Origin: Trametes villosa
Lineage: Eukaryota; Basidiomycota; Agaricomycetes; Polyporales; Polyporaceae
Reading direction: 5' to 3'
DNA length: 64,000 nt
Assembly: GCA_002964805.2 (NCBI GenBank)
Contig: PUDQ02000084.1
Coordinates: 310,001-374,000, forward strand
Every line of letters starts with the position of its first letter. Position 1 is the stretch's first letter. Positions 22,882 through 34,714 of the stretch are shown here, one piece after another. The translations under genes and the position numbers were made by a program. The notes below the pieces were generated by a model that saw only the letters and a program-made list of their open reading frames with translations, did no database searches and had not been told where the DNA came from.

Positions 22882-23257
22882 CAAGTGGGCCGTTGATCTT
22901 TCTCGTTTGGCTGTGTTTGTGTTGTAACGGGTACTGTGCTGGGTCCGCCGTGGCCAAATTTCGTTCAAGAACTGCTCCCACGAGGCATCGAAGTGCAGGT
23001 CGTTGACCGTGCTTCTAACGACTGTGGGCGAGAGGCTCGCTCGGGCATTTCCCCGGGAAACAATTCACGAACTGGATGTATCCAACAGCCAGTACTCGAG
23101 GGTATAGAGTCCAAGGACACTCTTTCCTGGGACGAGTCGTAGCCCAAAAATTCGACTGCTACCTAGTGGGACTAGGTTCCGCTCGGTACCGCGTCGACTA
23201 CGACCGAGACTGTGGTGTCTACTGGTTTCCCCCATTCTCCCACCGCGTGGAGGGTGC
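22882..23257. other. Intergenic after HIR1
   Basis: This holds the 3' flank of HIR1 and the 3' end region of the minus-strand repeat-rich gene, whose stop is not fixed. No other gene is seen. Confidence 0.5.
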
Positions 23258-26252
23258 TAGAGGACGGGGTAAGTCAGGTTGGGACCCACAATGCAAGCAC
23301 AGAAACTGATGTAGGATGACGCACCTCCAGGCGCAGTTCCGGAGTCCGACAACGTAGCATACACCATCTCGGATTGCGAGGCCACCAGATCTGGTTCCGC
23401 GTGTCGCATCTCCGCCATTTGCATCGCCATTGCAAGCATCCTATCGTCGTCGCCAAGCGCCACGGCGCTCGCGAGCGAAGGCGCCAGCTTCAATGCTGCC
23501 TGGACGATATCTGGTCTCTCGCGTCGCATCTCCTGGAGATGCAGCAGCATGGCCAGCATCTCGTCCTCGTCCACGTCGGCCCCGATCTTGTCCTTGGGAA
23601 CAGGAGATTCGATGGGTCGGGAGGAGGGTCCGGGGATAGCAGAGCTGCTTGACGCAGACCCTGGATCCGTTTCCCTCCCGCGTTGGATTTCCTCGAGTTG
23701 GAGCATCATTGCTAGCGCCCCATCTGCATCGTCGGGATCAACGCTGATGGGCGTAAAACCGTGAGTAAGGGCTCGTATGCCGGTAGATATCAATCCAGCA
23801 GCCCGAGGTCCTTCTGCGTTGTCCCGTGTTGTGGTGGTTAGTACAGGGTGAGTCGAATGTGCACTAAAGGCATCACTCTGGCCGGGCTACATGTCGGAAG
23901 AGCGAGAGCGGTTCCGTCAGTATACACGGCATACATGCAAGGTTAATACTCGATGGCTGACCGATTCCATTGAACCACCGCGTTCTGAAAATGCGGCAGA
24001 CCGTTTGAGTGCTGGTGATATGCGCAAATAAATGAACGAACGCACCTTCCGAAGTAATCCCCGTGGATAACACCTCCGTAAGCATCGCTAGTTCATCTTC
24101 CGTGAAATCCGGGTTATCGCGCTTGAGTTCTTCGATCTGCAACCTCACCGCGGCCGGTACGTCCTCGTTGGCGGTTTCCACATGCTCGTGAGGGCCGGTC
24201 GAGGCAGGCTGCGATGATGGAGTAGCAGGACTGTTCGGCGCGACTGGAGCGGAATGAGATTCCGGCCTGTATCTCATGAACTCCGGCATCTTGCCCCGCG
24301 CCTTTTCGGATAGCGGAGGTATCCCGTTCAGGTCGACATCATGCGGGCGCGTTGACGTAGCCTTCCCATTTTCTTTCTCGCGTTGCGCTGACGCGAGCTT
24401 TTGCATGTCTGCAATTGCCGCATCGGTTTCCTCCTGCCATCTGGGGTTCGCCTGGTACCATAAGAAGATGATTAGAAAGATGGCTGGGAAACGATGAATT
24501 GCACTCACTGATCCTATGAGGATGGTCATAAGTGGCGCATGGATGTTAGGGAGCGGAAGAACACGAATAAGATTGATCAGCAACTAATGGGAGGCACGGA
24601 TGCCCAAGGAGGTAAGCGTACCCGCTAGTACATCGACACCTCCAAGCTCATTTTCGCATTGACGCATGGTGAATTCTTTGAGTATTGCAATCTGTCTATC
24701 CATCTCGTCGGCAGTGAGGCCATCGGACTGTTAAACAAGTAACAGGATCGGGGGCGTCAGCATGTGCCGCAAATATGGCCGGGGGCGTAGTGCACGGGAC
24801 GTTAACTCACTGTTCCTACGAGAGGCAATACATGTGCATGGGTCGGAGCAATACCGGTGAACTACCGGTGAGCTTCTGGCGATGAGCACGTATGACTGAC
24901 AACGTGTGCGTACCTCTCGCCAGAAGGGACTCGATCTCGCGCTTCTGTGCTTCGAACTGTTGTAATATCGCAAGATCCGGATCGTCGGGTTGGGGGACGG
25001 GCGTCCCGCTATCGGACACAGCTTGCATAGTCGTAGCAATGGGGCGGGTTGGCAGTTCTGCTTCGCGCCGCTGCGCTACGAGGTGCTTCAGATGATCAAT
25101 GACCCCTTCTGGCACTAGGCTGCTCCCTTTCCGAGTCAATCCAGTCTGCGTGGCGGAAGCAGCGAGCAAGACGAGAGTCCGTTAGTGCTCTAGTAGTATG
25201 TAGACAGAATACGCCGTAGGTTCGCACCGGATCCGTCCCCTGCTCTTCACTGGCAATGGATTCCAAAGTCTTCACCATTCGATCCCAATTGTCGACTGTA
25301 AGGACGCTCGGCTGGACGGCGGGCGGCGTAGAGGGAAGGAAAAGATCGTCGGTGCTTCAAAAAATCGCGCCACCCTAGTGCTCATACGAACTCACCGTCT
25401 CTGTAAGCCCAGGGCATATCAGTCATAGGAAGCGGGAAAAGCATATAGCTAGTAAGAATCGGGATGTCCGGCAGGTATAGTTCCTCGGTATGGACATACG
25501 TTTGTGCTGTGCAGCTTCAAGCTCGCGCTTTATAGCTACGAGCTGTTTCAACCTGGCCAGATTGGCCTCTGCCTTGTCGGGCTTGCTCCCGCCCTCGCGA
25601 CCGGACTATGAGATATAGAGCGTCGGATGATGGTTAGCTTGTTCCATGAAAGCACAAGCGCGTGCAACCGGCGACGTACCAGTTCTGCAGCTCCTTAGAA
25701 CCCGCGGTTTGAAGAGGTGAGGAAGCATGCGTGGGAGATCCGGTAAGCTTTGGTCTACTACTGAGCTGTGTGCCTGGAACACCTGCGTACCTCCTCGTTT
25801 CTTTGTTTGCCACTCCTGCCGCAGCGCTCTTCGTCGCTGCAGAACCACAATCCTCCTTTCCATCTCATCAGCACTGAGGTCATCTTCACTAGACTGGGAC
25901 GATGCATTGCACCGAAGAGCGGATTAGTTCCTCCGTTAGATGTATCAACAGGACACGTTCAGTTTTTACTCACAGCTTGCGGATACTTGATTTTGTCACA
26001 AGGGCGGGGATGGTGGGAGATGGTTGGGTTGTTCGGCGGGGCGGCATGAGAACCTGTACCGGAGATACTTCCAACCCGGGAACGAGCCTGTTCATCCACA
26101 TCGTCCTGGAGCTTTCGCACGTCGCTGCAGGACTGCTTGCCACCCTCGGCCTCCGACCGCCATGTATGGGGTAGGATTGCGTAGACGATCGAGCTAGGAT
26201 CGTTGATCCAATCGAACTTGCCTGACCATGTACCTAAGAAACGCGACATCTT
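23258..26252 (-). CDS. Truncated HET-domain start fused to an acidic helical repeat region
   Basis: Reading starts at MSRFLGTWSGKFDWINDP (ATG near 26250). The first 75 codons match the N-terminus of a heterokaryon-incompatibility (HET) domain: YAILPHTW, then QSCSDVRKLQDD and DKIKYPQA before a GTGAGT donor. The catalytic-core-like stretch expected next (IWIDSCCIDK in the family) is absent. Instead the following exons carry charged helical repeats: DDLSADEMERRIVVLQRR, GLTADEMDRQIAILKEF, NPDFTEDELAMLTEVL, DADGALAMMLQLEEIQRG, DEDEMLAMLLHLQEMRRE and DDRMLAMAMQMAEMRHAE. PPLSEKARGKMPE also occurs. It could be one gene, or a HET remnant beside a separate gene; the 3' end (near 23258) is uncertain. 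Function is unknown. HET domains trigger nonself cell death in fungi, but this one is too short to be active. Confidence 0.42.
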
Positions 26253-27565
26253 CGGGCGACGTGCTGCAGACGGGAATACGTCAATAATCTGCCACTGCGA
26301 CGGCCGATCGCCACAGACCTTGGCACAAATGAAGGAGCGCGATGCAGGTGCCAATGCTAGAGGCAGACTTCCTCTAGATGAATATACGGCCTCGAAGCGA
26401 TGTCCACGTATGGGTCGTGCAGTCGACGGAAGTCTGCATAATCGATATGGCCACGCGCGTACTTGCATTCCAGGGACGCCAGTGCACATGCACGCCTGTA
26501 TATTCCCCACGATGAACTTCAGAACCTTCGTCGAGACATAGCATGATATTCAAACACCCACGCTCACAGCTGTCAGACGCCTCGTGTTGTGCGGCATGGT
26601 CCGCGAGAATGCGTCCGAAGTCACAGGCTTTCTACCAGCACGTCAGTTTGACGATGAGGTGTGTCCTGAGCTGCGCTGGAGATGAAAGGTCTGTGCACAC
26701 GGTGAATCGATAGTCTGTAATGCTTTGCGGGGTCCTCTTGTCAATGAAGTCCGGATCATGCGACGACGATGCTGGTAGCAGCTGCTGGTTCGGCGTCATG
26801 GTGATAATGTGGACGAAGAGACCCAACGCGTATGCGGCTCCCGCATGATTGTTAGCTTTTTGCGATGTCTCCAAGAGGACCCGCTTTCGTGCATCTCTAG
26901 AACAGTATTCTGAGGTTGTGGAGCTCTAGACAGATTCTTGCATAGCGTCAGACGTTCAAGCATGTTGACGGGGTATCTCAGCATTCTGGACGCGCTATAA
27001 GTCAAAGCCGCATTGCAGGAAGAGCGGTGGGCACATGGGCTAGATAGACCTTGCATGGTGGACGTGGCGAAGAGAGAAGAAAGCGTCGACGGCGAGAGAT
27101 TCGTAGATATCCAGTTCAGCGCTACAGCCTAATCAAGAGATAAGATAACGCCTGACACCCGCAGGCGCGCGTCGTGCTGGTGGCTGGAGAAGGCCACGAT
27201 GGTTCAGCCACCTCCCAACCCTCTCTCCACTCTATTACTAACTCCTTCCTAAACCTCTCGGATGGGACCATGATATGTGCTATGAGGCGGCTTGCTTTAA
27301 CATGGTGAGCTACGCTCAGACCTCGGTCCCGGATATCCTCTGAATGCTTTAAATTCCGCAGGTTATTGTGGATAGGAATCCTCCAAGCCGTGCATGCGCA
27401 GGTCTCAAGCAATGGGTCTGATCTGACATGCATACCTTTTGGAACTTGCGAGCCATGCCCAGACGATGCTGTGAGTAACTCTCAGTCTACCTCGACTGGC
27501 GACCGAACCTGACCGCGGAGTAGCTCCACGAACCGTTCTGCCAACCCTTTGGCAACCGACGCCTC
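26253..27565. other. Gene-poor spacer
   Basis: Several open frames of 80-100 codons lie on the minus strand (26632-27056), but none shows a domain or a credible splice chain. The reading frame of the HET remnant stays open upstream to about 26510 without recognisable protein. Confidence 0.45.
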
Positions 27566-27871
27566 ATGCACTGTCTTCCCACGTCCTCCGCGCCTGCACC
27601 CGGCCGAGAACATCCCCCTGATGGCCCACGAGACTCGTCCGACTCGCACGCATCTCAAGGGGAAACGCTTGGCTGGGAGTCGTGCGGGCGGATCGTCGAG
27701 AAGGAGCGCGCCGACTTCTACGAGTTCCTTGCGTGCAACCTCTTCATCAGCCTTGTTGCCATCACTGCTGTCTTGGCGCGGTCCAAGCGGCTTCAAGCTC
27801 TGCAGGCGCGGCAGCTTGCTGCTCGAATAGGCCTCGTCCGAGGGAATCCGGGAGGGTGGTCAAATGGTTGA
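27566..27871 (+). CDS. Small possible single-pass membrane protein
   Basis: The frame beginning MHCLPTSSAPAPGREHPP continues through WESCGRIVEKERADFYEFLA into a hydrophobic segment (NLFISLVAITAVLA), then a basic helix RSKRLQALQARQLAARIG, and stops at 27871. The order polar N-terminus, acidic helix, membrane helix, basic amphipathic tail is coherent, and GC is high. I do not recognise a family, and the start may lie further upstream. A small membrane protein is likely; no function can be given. Confidence 0.38.
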   Translation: MHCLPTSSAPAPGREHPPDGPRDSSDSHASQGETLGWESCGRIVEKERADFYEFLACNLFISLVAITAVLARSKRLQALQARQLAARIGLVRGNPGGWSNG

Positions 27872-28564
27872 GACGTGTTCGTTGGGTTTCCCTGTACATA
27901 TCGGTGAGTCTCATGACTACCATCCTCCTCAGTGTGCTATACCTGATGCAACGTCTAGCTCTGTAGTCGTAATGCTCTACGCTTATTGTAATGCAGCCAA
28001 TACCAGCGCTCCAGGATCGTCTCGTTCTCCCCGAGCACCAACACTGCCCCCATTCCCCGCGTTTGAACTCGCTCGCACGGCGTGTGCCTACAGGTCCCGA
28101 CCCGAGAACGCCACGGCCGGCGTCAATGGCGGTGGGACTGAGGCTACCCACACGCATCTCAAGCTCCTTCCAATCCTCCAACCGCCGTTCAGCGGCGTAA
28201 CACATCGACTGACATTTCTGCGATACAGTTCCTCGAACCTCGAACTCTCCTGTATGGGCCAAGAAACCAATAAAGCCGGAGGGCACAACTCGACGGCCAC
28301 CGTGTACGCACTTAGGGGCACATCATCAACGCGTACTCTCACGTGTCGCGCATCCCAGGATCCCACATCCCCAGCGTCCACTCGTCGTGCACCAATGTCT
28401 CCATTGACGTGGGCAGAAATGCCCTCCCCGAGCAGCACGAGGTCCAGGGCGCAGTCATGCAGGCATTTTGCACGGGTGTCCTGGGAGGCCGCATATATAC
28501 GGGAGGACCAGTGTTCACTCGCCGCAGCCCCTCTGTCCTCCTAGCCTCACCGGTCTACGCAGCC
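27872..28564. other. Promoter region of the expansin-like gene
   Basis: No gene is seen. The overlapping frames on both strands lack domains. The TATA box of the next gene lies at its 3' end. Confidence 0.5.
28494..28499 (+). promoter_or_regulatory. TATA box of the expansin-like gene
   Basis: TATATA about 70 bp upstream of the ATG at 28565. Confidence 0.55.
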
Positions 28565-29635
28565 ATGTTCTTCACTCTCGCTGTAGCTTTCGTCTTTGCC
28601 GTCGTTGCGAACATCGAGCCAACGGAGGCTGTGGCTGGAGTCAGCACCTTTAACGACGTGCGTTGCTTCTCGAGACTTTGTTCAGGTCCCAAAGTACCTC
28701 GCCTGATCACGCGCGCGGTGTTTGCAGTTCGGCACCCAGAGCAACGTCGCCTGCGCCGGTACGCACCCGTCCGCTTGCTAACGTCCCCATACAGTGCTTG
28801 AGCGGTCCGTCTCGTAGGCTTCCCGCCTACGAATAGTCAAGGCGGCGGGATCTTCGCGGCCGCCATCAGCGACCTCTCGCCTCTGTGGCGCGGCGCGAAG
28901 TGCCAGGGCTCCCTGGACGCGAGCAAGTGCAATGGCAGAGGTGCTTGTGTGAACTGTGTCGGTCGTAAGTAGTATGTATCTTGCGCGCGTCGTTCCTTAC
29001 TTATGTTTGCGTACAGCGGCGTGCCCGGACGAGGAGCTGTGCGGGACGGTACGCCATATGGTATTTTCTTGAGGGTATGCGTGTGACCGTGTCCGTATAG
29101 TGCTTCAATGTTAGGTGTACGTGGGCGTGTTTCGCTTCCACTCGTAGTCGTGCTCACGTAGTATCGCCGCAGGCACCGGATCCCTCGACGGAGAGACCTC
29201 CGGTGCGTGCACGGGCAGGACCATCAAGGTCAAGATCGTCGATGCGTACGTCCACCCATCGTTACTCTGCGCACGACTGCGAGACGTTCTCCCCCTGACT
29301 GAACCTTGCACAGCTGCCCCGCGACCCACCCGGCGAACTTCTGCAAGATCCCGGAGTTTGGCGGGGTGAGTGACCGACTATTCCCAAAACGAGGAGCGCC
29401 GTCTCCCTAGGGAACTAACACTCATCCATCCCTTCTGTAGAACATTCGCCCCATTGAGGCCTGCGAGCAGTCCGGCACCAATGCGCTCGACATCGCCACG
29501 ACCGCGCGCAGCGCCCTGTCCACCTTCGTGAGCATCCGCATCGCTTCCTCCGTCTTTTCCGGGTGACTGACATGCGCATTTTTCTGTTCTTAGCAAGGCA
29601 ACCTCGACATTGACATCGAGCCTACTTCCTGCTGA
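28565..29635 (+). CDS. Secreted expansin-like / RlpA-type double-psi beta-barrel protein
   Basis: The signal peptide MFFTLAVAFVFAVVANIEPTEA is encoded in exon 28565-28657. Further exons are 28728-28758, 28818-28964 and 29017-29048, one or two exons near 29101-29245, then DACPATHPANFCKIPEFGG and NIRPIEACEQSGTNALDIAT, and a last exon QGNLDIDIEPTSC ending at TGA 29633-29635. The core TIKVKIVDACPATHPANFC followed by LDI and NLDIDIEP is the DPBB fold of barwin, expansin-like and loosenin proteins. There is no C-terminal CBM63, so it is a single-domain form. Cys pairs suggest extracellular disulfides. Likely action is on cell-wall polysaccharides, own or plant, without hydrolysis; that is inferred from the family. 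The exon around 29101-29120 is the least certain part of the model. The gene is unusually intron-rich for its size. Confidence 0.72.
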
Positions 29636-29961
29636 TCATGAGGCTGTGCTTTGTACTCGGTGTACTCTTATTCTACGGGTGGTCCGCCGTCCCGGCTTCG
29701 TGTGGAGCTTTACAATCGAATGGATATCTCTTTCGCGCAGCGCGCATGCACACACCCGCCAACCATGCATGAGAGAAACTCGTCAAATCCATGAGAACGT
29801 CATGAGTACTACATGTGCGCGATCGTCTAACTACTAAGAACAGCCTCGCTGCGCGGCCGTGCGCGCGCCCCGACCTTTTATCATAATACGAGCATTAAGA
29901 AATACACAACCGCAACCCCGCAGGCCCCGGGCGCCCGCAGACCCGCTCGCAACTCAAGTAC
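29636..29961. other. Convergent 3' flanks of the expansin-like and Fet3 genes
   Basis: No gene is seen; the 3' ends of both genes lie here. Confidence 0.55.
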
Positions 29962-32293
29962 TCACGAGCGGCGGCCGATGAGGCCAAAGAAGCGGCCGCG
30001 GCGCTCCTTCGCCTCCTGGTGCTCGCGCGCCTCGTGCTCCATCTCCTCCTCGGAGATGTGGCCGCCCAGCGTGTACCACGTCACGCTCGCCATGCCGATC
30101 GTCGCGGTGAGCACGCAGCCGAACATCGCGCCGATCCCCTTCGCGTGCCAGCCGTTGTTCTGCGGGAAGGGCCCGGTGGTGAGCCCGGAGAGGTCCGTCG
30201 CGGACGCGTGCCCCGCCGCGTTGCCCGACACGGGCTTGCCGAGCGCCTCGCACTGGTCGAACATGAACTGCGGGATGCCGTCGCGCTGTTGGGCGATCGT
30301 GGGCGCCTCCATGAAGACGACGGCGAGGCCGACTTCCAAGTGCCATTCGATGTGGCCTGTGGAGAGAGGGAATTATTACCAGGAGTCTTACAGCAGAGTG
30401 AGGGGAGGGGAGCGTACAATGGAAGAACCACGCTCCGGGGTTGTCAGCGACGACACGGAGGGTGACGGAGGTGCCAGAGGGAACCTGCACGGTGTCGCGA
30501 CGCATGGGGTTCGGCTGGCTGTTGTTCAGGGGCGGGTTAAGCTCGGGGTCGTCAGACGTGTAGTCCTGCGAGCGGCCGACGAGCTGCATGTTGTGCCCGT
30601 GCAAATGGCTATGCATCCAACATCAGCACACGCCCATATCCCCAAACGCCCAAACACGATGAGAGAGAAGACGCACAAGGGGTGCTTGCCGGCATCGCCG
30701 TTCTTGAGGACGATGTCGAACACGCTGAGGTGGTCGAGCACGAACGAGTTCGGGCCGTACGCGCTCACCGCCGTCGCGTTCTCGCCGAGCGTCATCTCGG
30801 ACATGATCGAGGGCACGAGCGGCGAGTTGTACGTGACCATGTTGAACATCGCGTGGTTCGTGCCGTCGGCCATCGTGTCGAAGAGCACCTCGAGCTCGAT
30901 CGTGCGGTCCGCCTGCGGGAGCTCCTTGGCCTCGATCGGCACGAGCGCGAGGTCGTCCACGTCGTGGTATGCGTCAACGAAGCCGGAGTCCGTGAGCGTC
31001 TTGGAGGAGTCGTACGTGATGGACGAGGTAACGTCTGCAGGAAAATGTTATTATGGGCGGATGGGAGAGGGGTAGAGATACGTACTAGGGTTGAGCTGAG
31101 GCGGGACAGTGTCGAACATGTCCGTGTCCATGTTGGCATGGATGGCCCAGTTGGCGTTCGTGTCGTTGCGCGCGGTGACGAGGACGGAGTACCGCTGGGC
31201 GACGGTGACGGAGATGAGGTCGATGGGTGACTCCTCGACGTCGACACCATCAGCCTCGATGATGCGCATCTCGTGGCCGTCGATCCAGAAGTAGAACGCC
31301 GCGAATGCGGAGGTGTTCACGACACGCAGACGGTAGGTCTTTCCGGGCTTGATTCCACATGTTAGCACCGCAAAACTTAAAGTTATGGGAATTGGGTCAT
31401 ACCTGGAAAGGCAGCGTCGCGTTCTCGTTGAAGCCGACAGCGCCAGTGACCGGGTCAGGCGATGAGCCAGAGATGGGGCCGAGGTATGTGCCGTTCTGCG
31501 CAAAGTACACGAGCGCAGAGTCTATGGGCGGTCTGGTCAGCTGGTAATCAGGTATAGGAAAGAAGGGAACATACCGGGCACGGGCTCGGCGCCACCGGGG
31601 TTCGCGATGCTGATGAACTGGTTGAGGAGGTCCTTGTGCTGATCGTGGTACCAGTCGCCGAGGACGACGGTGTACTCCTCGTCGTAGGCGTGCACTTCCT
31701 TCTTCGGGTGGATGACGACGGGTGCGCGAAGACCGTCGACATATTGACCCTGGGTGGGAGTCAGCATACATTCGCATAAGGACAGGGAAGGGGGTACTGA
31801 CCGAAGCGTGGGCGTGCACCCAGTATGTGCCCCATTGACCCGAAGAGTTAATGGGTACGACGTAGTCGAAGGTGGACCCTGTGGGGATACCACTGTATAT
31901 GGAGCGCGTGAATATCGGAGGATGATAGGGTAAGTCCAAGGGACTGACCACTGCGAGACGCCGACCGCGCCGTCCATCCATGAGGTAGAGTTGAAGAACA
32001 TGCCGTGGTGGTGAAGGGAGGTCGCCTCCTGAAGGGAGTTGGTGGCATGGACGAGCAGGACATCATCCGTCGTCACGTCAATTGGCGGGGGACTGCAGTA
32101 CATTGTCAGTAACACAGAGCACGACGGTATAGGCCGCTACTTACGGCCAAGTGCCGTTCACGCCAATGACTTGACGGGGCTGGAGGCCGTCGGGGTTGGC
32201 ATTCTCGACATAGGTGATGTTCCACCAGATCTCGTGGACCGCGGCGAGGGTGGGTGCCGCGGTGGAGAGGAGGGCGAGGGCTGACCACTTCAT
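29962..32293 (-). CDS. FET3: Fet3-type multicopper ferroxidase
   Basis: This plasma-membrane multicopper oxidase oxidises Fe(II) to Fe(III) for uptake by Ftr1. It starts with a signal peptide (MKWSALALLSTAAPTLA). The copper ligands are visible: HHHGMFF and WVHAHAS in cupredoxin domain 1; KHPFHLHGHNM, restored by splicing over an intron with donor GTGCGT; and HCHIEWHLEVG, restored over the next intron. Near the end a hydrophobic helix (GAMFGCVLTATIGMASV) precedes a charged cytoplasmic tail ending GLIGRRS; this membrane anchor separates Fet3 from secreted laccases. The Glu of GGAEPVPDS sits where yeast Fet3p has the Glu used for iron oxidation. About ten short introns. The gene is divergent from FTR1, with which the protein should form a complex. 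Start at 32291-32293, stop at 29962-29964. Confidence 0.93.
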
Positions 32294-32548
32294 GTCGTGC
32301 GCGGGGAGGAGGAGGCGGACTGCAGCACTCTGGACAGGGAGAGATGCTGGCCTGGGGGGAGGGCCGCGGCGCGATAAGATATGGAGGACGGGGGCGGGCG
32401 GAGAGGCCGGGGCAGACAGGTCGGTCTAATATGAGGCGGCGGCATTTGTGCGAAGGTCAGACGACAGGAAGGGCGACTCCGAGCGGCCGGCGTGCTTTCT
32501 GGCGGAGGACGAGTTCGGGAGAGAGCTGCAGGCCTGATCAGAAATTTT

Positions 32549-32558
32549 TATCAGATAA
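32549..32558. promoter_or_regulatory. Iron-type GATA motif 1
   Basis: TATCAGATAA, about 256 bp upstream of the FET3 start. Confidence 0.75.
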
Positions 32559-32615
32559 CCCGAGTCTCGACGTGATCGCGCCCGAGATCCCACACCGATC
32601 CCCCGGCGCCTGTCT

Positions 32616-32625
32616 TATCAGATTA
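32616..32625. promoter_or_regulatory. Iron-type GATA motif 2, one-base variant
   Basis: TATCAGATTA, 57 bp from motif 1; the ninth base differs, which may weaken it. Confidence 0.5.
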
Positions 32626-32969
32626 CTCTCCCGCACCCGCCATCTGCTCTGCGACCGCCTCCACAAGGCGCGCTCCATCGTCCCACACCCACACCGTCCG
32701 CCACCGCTCTTCCTCGCGACCCGCCCTTTCCTAGGGATCGCCGGGGGACGACCGAGCCTCGCGCCCCCGCACGCCGCTCGGCCGACTCCCATGCCCGTCC
32801 ACCTTCGCTCCCAGCGCGCATTTTGGGTGCAAACAAGCACGTCGATCGGCGCGTGTAATTCAGGGCCATGCGTCACCCCGCACCCAAAATATCCCTGCCG
32901 TACGTTCTTCCGGCACCTGTCCGGTCTCGAAGCACACGCAGCGGGCGGCCAGAGTCTGATGACCCCTGC

Positions 32970-32979
32970 TATCAGATAA
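32970..32979. promoter_or_regulatory. Iron-type GATA motif 3
   Basis: TATCAGATAA, extended to ATAAGAT, 267 bp upstream of the FTR1 start. Confidence 0.75.
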
Positions 32980-33046
32980 GATGCGACCGGCCGACCTCGT
33001 CCTCGGACGAATCCAGATCCCAGCACACCGGGCCCGCGTCAGGGAT

Positions 33047-33056
33047 TATCAGATAA
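33047..33056. promoter_or_regulatory. Iron-type GATA motif 4
   Basis: TATCAGATAA within ATTATCAGATAAT, a near palindrome, 190 bp upstream of the FTR1 start. Confidence 0.75.
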
Positions 33057-33117
33057 TGTGAGCCGACCCCGATCGTCTCTCGCGCGCCCCTCGCCTGTCC
33101 ACCCTCCCCGCGCGCGG

Positions 33118-33124
33118 TATAATA
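33118..33124 (+). promoter_or_regulatory. TATA-like box of FTR1
   Basis: TATAATA 122 bp upstream of the FTR1 ATG. Confidence 0.5.
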
Positions 33125-33245
33125 CCTCCCGCGTGCGCCCTTTGTGCCGCAAGGTCTCTCGCCCCTCCAAGTCCCCCGCCGCCCGCGCGCAGACTCAGAG
33201 CAACGACCGTCCGCCCGCCCCGCCCCGCCGCACGGACTAGTCAAG

Positions 33246-34714
33246 ATGGCCCGGAACGTCTTCTCCGTCCCCATCTTCTTCATCGTCTTCCGCGAGACCC
33301 TCGAGGCCGCCATCATCATCTCCGTCCTCCTCGGTCTCGTCGAGCAGATCGTCCATGAGGACCCCAGCCTCCTCCCCGGCGCCGTCCCCGCCGCGCCCAC
33401 CGCTCCCGGCACGCCCGAGAACGAGAAGGAGCGGCCGCCGCTCGAGAAGACTGGCTCCGACAACGGCTCGAACCGCGAGGACATCCCTCAGCTCGCTGCG
33501 GGCGAGGCGCCTCAGGTAGACCAGAAGCGCCTCCTCCGCAAGATGCGCATCTACATTTTCGCGGGTGCATTCCTCGGCCTATTCCTCGCTCTCGCTATCG
33601 GCGCCGCCTTCATCGCCGTCTGGTTCACCCAGGCGAGCGATTTGTGGGCCAAGTCCGAGGAACTTTGGGAGGGTACGAATCTCACTTGACCAGGGAATGA
33701 ACGCACCTGCTAACACTGTCCTTACAGGTATCTTCGAGCTCGTCGCTTCGCTCATCATCTTCGTCATGGGTGTGTCCATGCTCAAGATGGACCGCGCGAA
33801 GGCGAAGTGGCGCGTAAAGCTCCAGCGCGCGTTCTCTGGCAAAGGTCAGCTCCCTTCCGCGCCTGGCTGTGAGAGTACGTACTGATGCAAACCCAGCTGT
33901 TGACAAGGGCGCGAAGACCGGCAAGTACGTCCTGTTCATCCTGCCTTTGATCACTGTGCTCCGTGAAGGTAAACCTCCTTCTACATGGTTATAGAACGTG
34001 GGCTGACCTTCTATCTCTTGCGCCCAGGTATGGAGGCCGTCGTCTTCGTCGGTGGTGTCTCCCTCGGCCAGCCCGCGACCGCTATCCCGATTGCTGCCAT
34101 CGTTGGCCTCGTGTGCGGTCTCGTGTGCGGTTACCTCATCTACGCCTTCGCCAGCCGGACGAGTGAGTTTACGGACAGCCTTTACGCGAAGTAGTAGACA
34201 CTAACCTCGATGTCTGCAGCTCTCACCGTCTTCATGGTCGTGATGACGAACTTCCTTCTGCTCATCGGTGCCGGCCTCTTCTCCAAGGCCGTCTGGGCCT
34301 TCCAGACCAACGCCTTCAACCACCTGTACGCTCCCTTCCTCCCTTCTTCCTCCCCACGCCTGCTGACACCCACCATTCAGGCTCGGCGCCGACGTCGACG
34401 ACGCGGGCGGCGACGGCCCCGGCTCGTTCGACGTGCGCGGGAACGTGTGGCACCTCGACTGCTGCAACCCGGAGAACAACTTCGACTCGGACGGCTGGTC
34501 GATCTTCTCCGCCATCTTCGGCTGGACGAACTCGGCCACGCTCGGCTCCGTGCTCTCCTACGTCTTCTACTGGATCGCGGTCATCGCGACGCTCATCGCG
34601 CTCAAGTTCCGCGAGGGCCGCACGCGCCTCTTCGGCAAGGAGAGCGCGATGGGCCGCAAGCGCCGCGAGCGCCAGGAGGCGCGCGACGCCGCCGTCCCCG
34701 CGCCCAGCTCGTGA
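33246..34714 (+). CDS. FTR1: High-affinity iron permease Ftr1
   Basis: This plasma-membrane permease imports Fe(III) produced by Fet3. It begins MARNVFSVPIFFIVFRETLE. The first iron-binding REXLE-type motif is RETLE in helix 1; the second is REGME, spliced across the exon junction near 33966-34030. Seven hydrophobic segments can be counted, for example YIFAGAFLGLFLALAIGAAF, LVASLIIFVMGVSML, AIPIAAIVGLVCGLVCGYL and VMTNFLLLIGAGLF. An extended hydrophilic loop (residues about 40-95, Pro/Glu-rich) after helix 2 is usual in basidiomycetes. The C-terminal tail is basic, ending AAVPAPSS before TGA at 34712-34714. Five introns; exons begin at 33246, about 33728, 33897, 34028, 34220 and 34381. The second motif has Met where many family members have Leu. 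The gene is divergent from FET3. Confidence 0.95.

Larger units (their letters stand above)
32294..33245. promoter_or_regulatory. Shared divergent promoter of FET3 and FTR1
   Basis: This 952-bp non-coding spacer holds three copies of TATCAGATAA and one variant, clustered at 32549-32625 near FET3 and 32970-33056 near FTR1. The extended GATA motif is the site type bound by the iron-responsive repressors of fungi (Urbs1 of Ustilago, SreA/Sre1). Iron-dependent co-regulation is inferred. Confidence 0.8.

Noticed and set aside
29962..32293. Laccase as an alternative call for the multicopper oxidase
   Set aside because: The C-terminal membrane helix, the GGAEPVP region and the divergent Ftr1 gene point to a Fet3 ferroxidase.
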